This document shows positions 29,527 through 37,469 of a stretch of 64,000 nucleotides of DNA, one piece after another. The notes beneath the pieces are model-generated. The model was not told the DNA's origin, searched no databases, and was given only the letters and a program-made list of their open reading frames with translations. The position numbers and the translations under genes are program-made. This DNA comes from Flavobacteriales bacterium. GTDB lineage: Bacteria; Bacteroidota; Bacteroidia; Flavobacteriales_F; PHOS-HE28. Numbering within the stretch: position 1 is the stretch's first letter; each line of letters starts with the position of its first letter. The DNA lies in the NCBI GenBank assembly GCA_026129465.1, contig JAHCIA010000001.1, forward strand, positions 3,541,001 to 3,605,000. Reading direction: 5' to 3'.

Positions 29527-30480
29527 ATGCTCAAAGCATTCCTTCTTTCCTTGACGATCCTTGCCATCGCTGCGACAGCAACGGCCCAGAACCTGGTGCC
29601 CAACCCGAGCTTCGAGGACGCCGTGAATTGCCAAGTGCCTACCCAAAGTACCATGCTGAAGGCCGCCCATTGGCGTAACCCGACCACCAGCACACCCGAT
29701 GTCTGGGACTGCGATCTGGACCGTATCTGTGGATATGCCATGGATACGGTCGCCCCGGGACCCTTAGGCGCACAAGCCGCTTACGAGGGGTTGCGGTTCG
29801 CTGGATGCTATTTGTGGGATGGTCCCGGCAGCATGGTGCGTGAATACGCGATGGTCCGATTGCATGCCCCCCTGGTCGCAGGGCAAGCCTATGAAGTGTC
29901 GCTGAGATACTCCCGAGCTGAAGGGTTCGTGTATGCGATGGACCACGTTGGAGCTTGGTTTGGAACGGACAGCCTGCAAGCACTCTCGCCCGGGCGCCTG
30001 GATGTTCAGCCGCAGATCAGACTGCGAAGCCCATCGACCAGCCACCTGTTGGAGGAGGATTCGTGGGAACACATCAAGGATACGCTTATAGCAAGCGGAG
30101 GTGAACAGTGGTTGGTGATCGGGAACTTCGACCTGGATGAGGATGTGGACGCCGCAATGGCGAACCCGTCAAGTCCCTACCCGAACGCCTACTACTTCTT
30201 TGATGATGTGCGGGTCCAACTCCTGACGGGTTCCGGTATCCACGAGGCTTCTCCCTCCGCATGGTGGGATGGGACCGGGTTGAACATGATGGGTCGATAC
30301 AATGCGACGCAGGTGGAGTACTTCCTGTGGGATGCTTCGGGCAGATTGCTGGAGCATTTCAGCTTGATGCTGCAACAGGGCATGCGGATACCTGTCAATG
30401 CTTCGCTTCGTTCCGGCATGTACATCGCGCAGTTCCGGGGGTATGACCTGTCAATGACATTGAGGTTCGTCAAGGAATGA
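29527..30480 (+). CDS. Secreted 'NLVPNPSFE' protein, T9SS type A
   Basis: 317 residues. Signal peptide MLKAFLLSLTILAIAATATA, then QNLVPNPSFEDAVNC, a start typical of Bacteroidota secreted jelly-roll-like proteins. Beta-rich body with YEGLRFAGCYLW and GQAYEVSLRYSRAEG; FFDDVRVQLL ends the domain. A short C-terminal region (YFLWDASGRLLEH ... GMYIAQFRGYDLSMTLRFVKE) fits a type A sorting domain. Start supported by an SD 6 nt upstream. The stop overlaps a possible ATG of the next gene (ATGA), suggesting co-translation. It is paralogous in layout to the gene at 31605. Binding partner unknown. Confidence 0.85.
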   Translation: MLKAFLLSLTILAIAATATAQNLVPNPSFEDAVNCQVPTQSTMLKAAHWRNPTTSTPDVWDCDLDRICGYAMDTVAPGPLGAQAAYEGLRFAGCYLWDGPGSMVREYAMVRLHAPLVAGQAYEVSLRYSRAEGFVYAMDHVGAWFGTDSLQALSPGRLDVQPQIRLRSPSTSHLLEEDSWEHIKDTLIASGGEQWLVIGNFDLDEDVDAAMANPSSPYPNAYYFFDDVRVQLLTGSGIHEASPSAWWDGTGLNMMGRYNATQVEYFLWDASGRLLEHFSLMLQQGMRIPVNASLRSGMYIAQFRGYDLSMTLRFVKE

Positions 30481-30509
30481 AGGGGTCTTTGAGCGCAACG
30501 CTTGAAGAC

Positions 30510-31007
30510 ATGAGAAAGTCGATCGTCTCTTTGCTTCTGGGCATCGTTTCTGGAGCCCACGCGCAGAATTGGCTGGATACTGGGAATCCCGGTGTTACAC
30601 CGGGTACCCACTTCCTTGGGGCGCTCAACAATGCCCCCATGGACATCCGTACGTTCAACGTCCAACGGTTCCGCCTCAACCACACCACCTCTTACACCAT
30701 CGGCTCCTTCGCCACCCAAGCGAAGAACGGCGCCTTGGGCCTGAGCCCGAACGGCACCTTGTGGGCCAACGGCCCCGGCCCCTTCAGCCTGCTGCACCTG
30801 GCCGACGCGGACGACAACGCCCAGCAGTTCGGTTTCCGGGACTGGCAGCGCAACGGCATCACCTTCACGGGCAATGCGGACCAGGGGTACGTGGGCCAGA
30901 AACACGGTGATCTGGACTTCGCCGAAATGGTGATCCAATGGAGCGACAACCTCGACGGCATCCCTTTGGGGCGTGGACCGGATGAAGTTCGTTTAGGCAA
31001 CAATTGA
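30510..31007 (+). CDS. Truncated tail-fibre-like secreted protein (degenerate paralogue)
   Basis: 165 residues. Start set at MRKSIVSLLLGIVSGAHAQ (signal peptide); an ATG at 30477 overlapping the previous stop is possible. The body matches the N-terminal part of the protein at 32680: NVQRFRLNHTTSYTIGSFAT versus NIQRMRLNHTVTYTLGSFAT, LGLSPNGTLW versus LGLSPNNSLW, and NGITFTGNADQGYVG versus NGITFTTNNDQMYIG, up to VIQWSDN. Where the paralogue continues GPDVLKFLFAAG, this copy reads GPDEVRLGNN and stops. A neighbouring frame reads MKFV then stop, so a small indel shifted the frame. The remaining ~200+ residues are gone. The octamer minisatellite starts 105 bp further on. Confidence 0.75.
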   Translation: MRKSIVSLLLGIVSGAHAQNWLDTGNPGVTPGTHFLGALNNAPMDIRTFNVQRFRLNHTTSYTIGSFATQAKNGALGLSPNGTLWANGPGPFSLLHLADADDNAQQFGFRDWQRNGITFTGNADQGYVGQKHGDLDFAEMVIQWSDNLDGIPLGRGPDEVRLGNN

Positions 31008-31111
31008 CCTTTCGAGTTATCCACCAAGCGCACACGGAATGGATACTTCTACTGCATTCACCATCATGAACGCCCGGCCTGTGCAATGGATCCTTCTCAC
31101 CGCCGCACCGA

Positions 31112-31263
31112 TGGACCGGTGGACCGCTGGAACGCTGGACCGCTGGACCGCTGGACCGCTGGACCGCTGGACCGCTGGACCGCTGGACCGCTGGACCGCT
31201 GGACCGCTGGACCGCTGGACCGCTGGACCGCTGGACCGCTGGACCGCTGGACCGCTGGACCGC
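31112..31263. repeat. 8-bp minisatellite, 16 perfect plus 3 variant copies
   Basis: Unit TGGACCGC. 31136-31263 is 16 perfect copies (128 bp). 31112-31135 adds three copies, two with one substitution. Because 8 is not a multiple of 3, all frames read through as an 8-residue peptide repeat (LDRWTAGP on plus; SSGPAVQR on minus), giving spurious reading frames on both strands. It lies between the two copies of the surface gene pair. Confidence 0.97.
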
Positions 31264-31604
31264 TGATCTTCCAACGCCACAAGGTAGCGGCGGCAACCAT
31301 CCCCGTTCAGACAATAGTGCATCGGCTTTCCACAGCTATCGTTCGGTAACGATACGCGCCGTTGGGGACCGATCCGCGCTGCGCACCAAACAGCGCTTGC
31401 GACGGCCCCGGCCCGAAAGCCGCAAAGCAGCAGGGCTGGGGTAAGCACAGATAGAGACACGCTGCTGAAGTGGAGTAGGCAGCGCTCCCGTTCCGAAGGC
31501 GGTCTATCTTTCGGATGCCCCACCGCATCCCGCGACGGATGGGGCATTATCTCCAGCGGAAGAGGACCGGAACGATGCTTCCGGCCGATACGAACACGAA
31601 CACG
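31264..31604. other. Intergenic leader region with hairpins
   Basis: No gene seen. An inverted repeat TATCGTT / AACGATA lies at 31338-31355. A TATCTTTC box (31505-31512) resembles a -7 element. An 8-bp stem ATGCCCCA / TGGGGCAT (31515-31547) lies in the presumed 5' leader of the gene at 31605. Confidence 0.45.
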
Positions 31605-32633
31605 ATGCACACCGCCAGTACATACCTCCGCAAGCATGGATCGCTGCTTGGATCGGCCTTTGTAATGGCGGTTCACTGCACACCTACCACCACGTTCGCC
31701 CAAAACCTCGTGCCCAACCCGGGGTTCGAGGAATTCGACATCTGTCAGGCAAATGAATTCGGCGTCAAAGGGCCGCTTTCCTGGTTTCGAATCAATGGAA
31801 CCCCCGACTACCTGCAAAGCTGTCTGCCTTACGGCCATTTCCAAGGACTGCCCATGAACTTCGTCACCTACCAGGAGCCGTTCGAGGGTGCTTCGTGCGC
31901 GGGTATGATCACATACTTACAAAGTGGCTCGATCGAGGGTCGCGAATGGATCATGGTGCCCTTACTGGAACCTTTGGTGGTGGGCCAGACCTACTACGGC
32001 AGCTTCCGGGCGAATGCGGCCTTCGGGGGCAACGCACAGCATCCTACGATATGGCTGGCCAACGACAAGGTGGGCATGCGTTTCACCACCACGGCCATGC
32101 CTCCTTGGAACGTGGGCGATCCCTACCCCGTCCCTCCGAACCATGCGCACATCATGCACCCGCAGATCCTCTCGGATACAGTGGGCTGGACCTTGGTGAG
32201 CGGCAGCTTCGTGGCCGACAGTGCCTACCAGTACGTGATGATCGGGCAGTTCTTCAGCAATGCCCTGACAGATACGCTTCAGTTTTCTCCAGAGGGTATT
32301 CCCTGGTACTGGTTGCCGCGCGCATACACCCTGGTGGATGCGGTCTGTGTATCGCCCAGCCCGGAGGGTTGTGATCTAGGGCAAAGTGTGGGTGAGGTGC
32401 TGCCAACAGGCCCGGTGCTGTTCCCCAATCCGGCGCATGACCAGTTGGTGGTGGCGCAACGGGACGGAGCTGAAGCGCAGGTGCTGGATGCTGTGGGGCG
32501 CCTGCTGTGGCAGGGGCGTATCACGAGTGATCGCTGGGTACTGGAAGTGGGGTCTTGGGCGCGGGGTACATACGTATTGCGCACGGCGCATCGCGACCAA
32601 GTGGAATCGTACAAGTTCGTATTGGCCGAATAG
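31605..32633 (+). CDS. Secreted 'NLVPNPGFEE' protein, T9SS type A
   Basis: 342 residues from the ATG giving MHTASTYLRK...PTTTFAQ, a long signal peptide; upstream in-frame ATGs at 31515 and 31575 precede it inside a hairpin region. Mature start NLVPNPGFEEFDICQ parallels the protein at 29527. Body: CAGMITYLQSG, GREWIMVPLLEPLVVGQTYYGSF and LVDAVCVSPSPEGC, close in layout to the paralogue (VREYAMVRLHAPLVAGQAYEV). A full type A sorting domain follows (VLFPNPAHDQLVVAQ ... WARGTYVLRTAHRDQVESYKFVLAE). Followed 46 bp later by the tail-fibre-like gene, repeating the gene order of the first pair. Function unknown, likely a surface binding protein. Confidence 0.85.
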   Translation: MHTASTYLRKHGSLLGSAFVMAVHCTPTTTFAQNLVPNPGFEEFDICQANEFGVKGPLSWFRINGTPDYLQSCLPYGHFQGLPMNFVTYQEPFEGASCAGMITYLQSGSIEGREWIMVPLLEPLVVGQTYYGSFRANAAFGGNAQHPTIWLANDKVGMRFTTTAMPPWNVGDPYPVPPNHAHIMHPQILSDTVGWTLVSGSFVADSAYQYVMIGQFFSNALTDTLQFSPEGIPWYWLPRAYTLVDAVCVSPSPEGCDLGQSVGEVLPTGPVLFPNPAHDQLVVAQRDGAEAQVLDAVGRLLWQGRITSDRWVLEVGSWARGTYVLRTAHRDQVESYKFVLAE

Positions 32634-32679
32634 GGCGCATCGTTCCGGTCCTTTCGATGAACCGAAAACACGAAAGGAC

Positions 32680-33522
32680 ATGAGAACGAACGACTTCTTG
32701 AAGCACCTGATACTGGGTGCGCTGTTGCTCACCACCGGCAAGGTGGCGGGGCAAGTGACTACTGCCAATAACGTGGCTAACGCCGGAACCGATTTCCTGG
32801 GTTGGGACAACACCTTTCCGGCCAACAATTTCCCGCTGCGGGTGCGGCATGATCTGAACCAGCCGATCGAGTTCTACACGCACAACATCCAACGGATGCG
32901 GTTGAACCATACGGTGACCTACACGCTGGGCTCTTTTGCCACACCAGCGGCGGACGGCTACCTGGGGCTGAGTCCGAACAACAGCCTGTGGCCCACCAAC
33001 AAGGGCCCCTTCAGCCGCTTGCACCTGCACGATGGCAGTTCATCGCCACTGGAGCAGGTCTACCGGCCGTGGATGGACAACGGCATCACCTTCACCACCA
33101 ACAACGACCAGATGTACATCGGACACAAGGTGGAGGAAGGTGATGACCAGACCTCGGCCGTGATCCAATGGGCGGACAACGATGGCGCACCGGCAGGTCC
33201 GGACGTGTTGAAGTTCCTTTTCGCCGCCGGATATTCAGGAGGCAACTACAATGTGAGCGGGCTGCATGGCCGGGAGATCGCCCGCATGCATCCGGCCGGC
33301 TTCTTTGGCGTGGGAGATTGGCAGTTGCAAGGCCTGCAACCCACCGAACGCGTGGACCTGCTCAATGGCCGCCTGCGCATCCGGCAATTGCCCACATCCG
33401 CTCCCATGGACACGCTGAACCGCTTCATGGTGGTGGACCAAACGGGCGTGGTGCATTGGCGCAACATTCCGCCGGGCACTTTGGGTTGCGAGTGGGACCA
33501 GGTGATCGGCCCCAACCACTAG
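32680..33522 (+). CDS. Tail-fibre-like secreted protein, N-terminal part (split by in-frame TAG)
   Basis: 280 residues. Signal peptide MRTNDFLKHLILGALLLTTGKVAGQ. Beta-rich body with NIQRMRLNHTVTYTLGSFAT, LGLSPNNSLW, NGITFTTNNDQMYIG, VIQWADND and a region ending GVVHWRNIPPGTLGCEWDQV. It ends at TAG 33520-33522, but the same frame stays open across the stop and continues RTAWAGAPGGCPGETSRVGIGMDTTPGGKL into the next entry. Proteins of this design normally run on through a KLHV segment to an S74 chaperone domain. This is therefore probably one gene of 32680-35058 interrupted by a nonsense codon. An AAAGGA sequence sits just upstream of the ATG. Confidence 0.8.
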   Translation: MRTNDFLKHLILGALLLTTGKVAGQVTTANNVANAGTDFLGWDNTFPANNFPLRVRHDLNQPIEFYTHNIQRMRLNHTVTYTLGSFATPAADGYLGLSPNNSLWPTNKGPFSRLHLHDGSSSPLEQVYRPWMDNGITFTTNNDQMYIGHKVEEGDDQTSAVIQWADNDGAPAGPDVLKFLFAAGYSGGNYNVSGLHGREIARMHPAGFFGVGDWQLQGLQPTERVDLLNGRLRIRQLPTSAPMDTLNRFMVVDQTGVVHWRNIPPGTLGCEWDQVIGPNH

Positions 33523-33573
33523 CGCACGGCCTGGGCCGGCGCGCCCGGCGGTTGCCCCGGGGAAACCAGCCGG

Positions 33574-35058
33574 GTGGGCATCGGCATGGACACCACGCCT
33601 GGTGGCAAGCTGCATGTGCTGGCCACGCCAGGCAGCGAAGCGGCCACGGCGTTGCTTGTGAACCAACAGGGTACCACAGGCACCACCTACGGCCTTGATG
33701 TGACGAATAATGAACCTTCGCTGGGATTCAACCCGGGTATCGCATATGGCATACGCTCCAGGGTGAAGAATGCCGCCATCGCCTATGGTGTGCATAGCTC
33801 GGTGAGCAATACATCAGGGCAGAGCGGAACGAACAGGATGTGGGGTGTTTACACCTATAGCCATGCCTTCAGTCCAGCCATTGGGGCCGGAGGCGTCTAT
33901 GGGGGAGTGGCCGCTGCGGCCAATGCGAGTGTGAACGAAATTCTCGGGGGGCAGTTCCGCATCGAAATGGGACCTGGCAATGCACATGGCACCGTACGAG
34001 GTGTGGACGCGAAAATTGTCCCCAGTAGCAGTACCGCCACCACGGTCCATGGTGGATATTTCGAGGCGGCCAAGGGAACGACCGGGACCTACGGCGTTCA
34101 AGCCCTCGCGCTTGGCGCCGGTGTGGGCCAAAGTTGCGGCGTGCTTGCATCAGGCAACCAAGCTGGATCGTTCAACTATGGGGTGATGGCTTCCAGTTCG
34201 AGCATTGTCCAGGGATCCACCAACTACGCGGTACATGCAAGGGTCTCAGGAGGTACAGGAACACGCTACGGCGTTTATGCCCAAGCTCCTGTGGACGCCA
34301 ACAGTTACGCGGGTTACTTCAACGGAGATGTTCACGTGACGGGGACCGGCTACCATCCTGGCGGTGTGTGGACGCCTTCCGATGCGGAGCTGAAAACGGG
34401 TGTGGAAGATCTTCAAGGGGCCAGTGCGACCCTGGCACAGCTCACACCCAAGACCTACCACTACTTGGCGCAAGAACACTTGAGCGCCGCTTTACCTGAG
34501 GGTATACAAGCTGGCTTGATGGCCCAGGACCTTCAGGATGTCCTGCCCCAGTTGGTCCGGGACATCAGCATTCCGGCATTGCTGGATACCCTTGGTGTTG
34601 AACTCTCGCCGGCCGAAACGATCAAGGCCATCAACTACACGGGCCTGGTGCCGTATTTGATCGCGGCGTTCAATGAGCAACAGAAACGACTCGACCAGCT
34701 TGAAGAGTCCTTGGCCGCCTGCTGCGCCCAGGACACCGACAAGTCCTACCAGCCCGGGCCGATGGACGGCTACGGCCAGGTGAAGCAGGACCCCGCCCTG
34801 GAGCGTTGGCTGCGCATCGATCCCAACCCCTTCACCGACGCCACCACCGTGCGCTACACGCTGGAACACGCGGGCCGCGTGCAACTGCTGGTGAACAGCG
34901 GCGACGGCAAACAACTCCAGGTGCTGCATGAGCGCCTGGCCTCGGCGGGAGACCACAGCTATGATTGGAATACCGCGCACCTGGCACCGGGCGTGTACTA
35001 CGTGACGCTGCTGCTCGATGGTGAGCCGCTGGTGAAGCGGGCGGTGAAGGTGCGGTAG
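33574..35058 (+). CDS. Tail-fibre-like protein, C-terminal part with S74 chaperone domain and T9SS signal
   Basis: The first available start (GTG 33574) is nominal, as the frame is continuous with the gene upstream apart from one TAG. Gly-rich beta-repeats (YGVHSSVSN, YGGVAAAAN, YGVQALALGAG, YGVYAQAPVD) resemble trimeric fibre shafts. Then comes a Peptidase_S74 intramolecular chaperone-like domain (WTPSDAELKTGVEDLQ, LTPKTYHYL, GLMAQDLQDVLPQLV, INYTGLVPYLIAAFNEQQ) with a short coiled coil. A type A sorting domain ends the protein (LRIDPNPFTDATTVRYTLE ... GVYYVTLLLDGEPLVKRAVKVR). It has no signal peptide of its own, so it can be exported only as part of the longer protein. Confidence 0.78.
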   Translation: MGIGMDTTPGGKLHVLATPGSEAATALLVNQQGTTGTTYGLDVTNNEPSLGFNPGIAYGIRSRVKNAAIAYGVHSSVSNTSGQSGTNRMWGVYTYSHAFSPAIGAGGVYGGVAAAANASVNEILGGQFRIEMGPGNAHGTVRGVDAKIVPSSSTATTVHGGYFEAAKGTTGTYGVQALALGAGVGQSCGVLASGNQAGSFNYGVMASSSSIVQGSTNYAVHARVSGGTGTRYGVYAQAPVDANSYAGYFNGDVHVTGTGYHPGGVWTPSDAELKTGVEDLQGASATLAQLTPKTYHYLAQEHLSAALPEGIQAGLMAQDLQDVLPQLVRDISIPALLDTLGVELSPAETIKAINYTGLVPYLIAAFNEQQKRLDQLEESLAACCAQDTDKSYQPGPMDGYGQVKQDPALERWLRIDPNPFTDATTVRYTLEHAGRVQLLVNSGDGKQLQVLHERLASAGDHSYDWNTAHLAPGVYYVTLLLDGEPLVKRAVKVR

Positions 35059-35076
35059 CGATCAGCGTCTGGACCA

Positions 35077-35110
35077 ACAAGAACGGCGGCCGGCGGGCCG
35101 CCGTTCTTGT
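35077..35110. terminator. Bidirectional hairpin between convergent genes
   Basis: A ~15-bp perfect stem ACAAGAACGGCGGCC / GGCCGCCGTTCTTGT lies between the end of the tail-fibre-like gene and the end of the S46 peptidase gene. Confidence 0.75.
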
Positions 35111-35126
35111 TCCGCAAGTGATGCGG

Positions 35127-37355
35127 TCACTTCCGCGCGGGGCTCTTGGCCGGCTTGGTGGGCACCACGGCCTCCTCCACCTTCACGGGCTCGGGGGCCT
35201 TGCGCTCCACCACGGTCATCTCATCCACCAGGTGTTTGGCACCGGCGAACTTGTCGATGGTCCACAGCACGTAGCGCATGTCCACGCTGATGGTGCGCTG
35301 CAGGTCGGGCTCGAAGGCGATGTCGCCGCTCATGGCCTCCCAGTTGCCGTCGAAGGCGATGCCGATGAGTTCGCCGTTGCCATTGATCACCGGGCTGCCG
35401 CTGTTGCCACCGGTGATGTCGTTGGCGCTGATGAAGCCGATGATCAGGTCGCCGTTGGCATCGGCGTAGCGGCCGAAGTCCTTGGCCAGCAGCAATTCCT
35501 TCTGCCGCGCGGGCACGATGAACTCCTCGTTGGTGGGGTCCTCCTTCTCCAGGATGCCGCGGTGGGTGGTGACATGCTTGTACCACATGCCGTCGGCGGG
35601 GAAGTAGCTGCCCACCTTGCCGTAGGTAAGGCGCGGGGTGCTGTTGGCGTTGGGGTACCACATGCGTGCGGGGTCCTTTTCGCGCATGGCGGCCACCATC
35701 AGGCGGTAGCCGCGTTCGGTGTCGGCTTCGCTGGCGGCCATGGCGGGGCCGAGGATGTTCCGGAAGTGGTTGATGCAGCCCTCCATGGCCTGCACGCCCA
35801 GGTCCTTCTCCATGGCCTTGCGCGTGGGCTTGGCCAGGAAGGCGTCCAGCTTCTTGCGGTCCACCAGCATGCTGGTGCTGAAGACGGCCTTGGCCCAGGC
35901 GTCGAAGTTCCCCTTGTATTTCTTGGCGATGTCGCGCACCACGGCGGGCTGCAGGTCCTGCTCCACATCCTGGGAGATCATGCGGAACATGGCGGCGGTG
36001 ATGCGCTGGTCGGTGGCGGCGTCGTAGTCCTTGAAGAAGCCATCGGCGGCCGCCTGCGTGCGGGCCACCATGGCGGATACGGCGGCGGCGTTCTTCTCAT
36101 CGGTGCGCAGCTGGTTCAGCAGGCCGTAGGAACGGAAGCCCATCAGCACCATCTCACTTCCGAAGGCGGCCTCCTGCATGTAAGTGCTGGCGCGCTCGAA
36201 CTTGCTGCGCTCGGCATAGCCGTGGCGCAGCAGTTCCATCATCTCGCCGTACTTCGCCTTGCGTGCGGGATCGGCATCCACCCAGGCCATGAGTTCCGCT
36301 TCCTGCTTGCGCTTCTTGTCCTCCACGCGCAGGCGCTTCAGCCCGCGCTGCTGGCCGATGAAATACTTCCAGTAGTTGCTCACCTGGGCGTACTTGGCGG
36401 CGTACTTGATGCGCACCTCGTCGCTGGCGTCCATGTGCTCCTTCATGATGTCCAGCTTCGCGCCGCGGATCTTCACCCGGCTGGGCTGGTCGATGTCCAG
36501 GGCCAGCTTCACGCCGTGGCTGCTGAGAAAGCGGTCCGTGCTGCCGGGGAAGCCGATGACCATGGCGATGTCGCCTTCCTCCACACCGGCGATGCTCACC
36601 GGGAAGAAGTGCTTGGGCTTCAGCGGCACGTTGCTGTCGCTGCGGTCGGCGGGCTCGCCATCCGCACCGGCGTAAACGCGGAACATGGCGAAGTCGCCCG
36701 TATGGCGCGGCCACATCCAGTTGTCCGTATCGCCGCCGAATTTGCCGATGGCGTTGGGCGGGGTGCCCACCAGGCGCACGTCGCGGTAGGTCTTGTAGGT
36801 GTAGAGGTAGAATTCATTGCCCTCGTACATCACTTTGAAGTCGGTGCTGAGGCCGTTGCCCTTGGGCGCTTCAGCCCGCAGGCGCATGCCCACCTCCTGC
36901 ACCTTGGCGCTGCGCTCCTCCTCGGCCATGCCGTCGTTCAGCTCGGCCAGCACCTGCGCGGTCACATCATCGATGCGTTGCAGGAAACTCACGCCGAAGT
37001 CCACCGGCAATTCATCCTGGCGCGTCTTGGCCCAGAAGCCATCGGTGAGGTAGTCGTTCGCCACGCTGCTCAGGGCCTGCACCGCGCTGTACCCGCAGTG
37101 GTGGTTGGTGAGGAAGAGACCTTCGGCGCTCACCATCTCGCCGGTGCAGAAACCGCCACCCAGGCGCACCACGGCGTCCTTCAGGCTGCTTTCGTTGATG
37201 TTGTAGATGTCGTCGGCGGTGAGCTTCAGGCCCATGCGGCGCATGTCCGCCTCGTTGATGGCCTTGAGCTTGTCCAGCAGCCACATGCCCTCCTGGGCGC
37301 TGGCGGCAAGGGTGATCAGCGCCGCGAACGTCAGCGCGAGGGAACGGAATTTCAT
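35127..37355 (-). CDS. S46 family dipeptidyl-peptidase (DPP7/DPP11 type)
   Basis: Periplasmic serine exopeptidase releasing N-terminal dipeptides from peptides. 742 residues from the ATG beginning MKFRSLALTFAALITLAASA (signal peptide); ATGs three and 24 nt further upstream are possible. Chymotrypsin-like halves: LFLTNHHCGYSAVQ carries the catalytic His, and DITGGNSGSPVIN carries the catalytic Ser. The DPP11-diagnostic specificity position, 18 residues after that Ser, is Gly (AFDG), as in DPP7 rather than Arg as in DPP11. This suggests broad/hydrophobic P1 preference. A Pro/Lys-rich tail of ~30 residues is extra. A TACATTTG -7 box lies 31 nt upstream (37387-37394). It may process peptides produced by the secreted proteases encoded nearby. 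Confidence 0.93.
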   Translation of the reverse strand: MKFRSLALTFAALITLAASAQEGMWLLDKLKAINEADMRRMGLKLTADDIYNINESSLKDAVVRLGGGFCTGEMVSAEGLFLTNHHCGYSAVQALSSVANDYLTDGFWAKTRQDELPVDFGVSFLQRIDDVTAQVLAELNDGMAEEERSAKVQEVGMRLRAEAPKGNGLSTDFKVMYEGNEFYLYTYKTYRDVRLVGTPPNAIGKFGGDTDNWMWPRHTGDFAMFRVYAGADGEPADRSDSNVPLKPKHFFPVSIAGVEEGDIAMVIGFPGSTDRFLSSHGVKLALDIDQPSRVKIRGAKLDIMKEHMDASDEVRIKYAAKYAQVSNYWKYFIGQQRGLKRLRVEDKKRKQEAELMAWVDADPARKAKYGEMMELLRHGYAERSKFERASTYMQEAAFGSEMVLMGFRSYGLLNQLRTDEKNAAAVSAMVARTQAAADGFFKDYDAATDQRITAAMFRMISQDVEQDLQPAVVRDIAKKYKGNFDAWAKAVFSTSMLVDRKKLDAFLAKPTRKAMEKDLGVQAMEGCINHFRNILGPAMAASEADTERGYRLMVAAMREKDPARMWYPNANSTPRLTYGKVGSYFPADGMWYKHVTTHRGILEKEDPTNEEFIVPARQKELLLAKDFGRYADANGDLIIGFISANDITGGNSGSPVINGNGELIGIAFDGNWEAMSGDIAFEPDLQRTISVDMRYVLWTIDKFAGAKHLVDEMTVVERKAPEPVKVEEAVVPTKPAKSPARK

Positions 37356-37386
37356 CATGGTCTTCAGGGGCTTTTTCAAGGGAGCG

Positions 37387-37394
37387 CAAATGTA
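37387..37394 (-). promoter_or_regulatory. -7 box TACATTTG of the S46 peptidase gene
   Basis: Exact TAnnTTTG on the minus strand, with a ~30-nt leader. Confidence 0.5.
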
Positions 37395-37469
37395 ACAGCC
37401 TGGCCTTGACCGTCATGTGCCGGGGAGCGGCGCAGCTGGGTCGAACGGGTGGGCCGCTGACGGACAGGG

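Noticed and set aside
31017..31844. Apparent repeat proteins (LDRWTAGP / SSGPAVQR) across the octamer array
   Set aside because: An 8-bp repeat without stops opens every frame. There is no signal peptide or flanking domain, and the same DNA reads open on both strands.
32680..35058. Prophage tail module
   Set aside because: The S74/tail-fibre-like protein has a signal peptide and a T9SS sorting domain, and no other phage genes are nearby.
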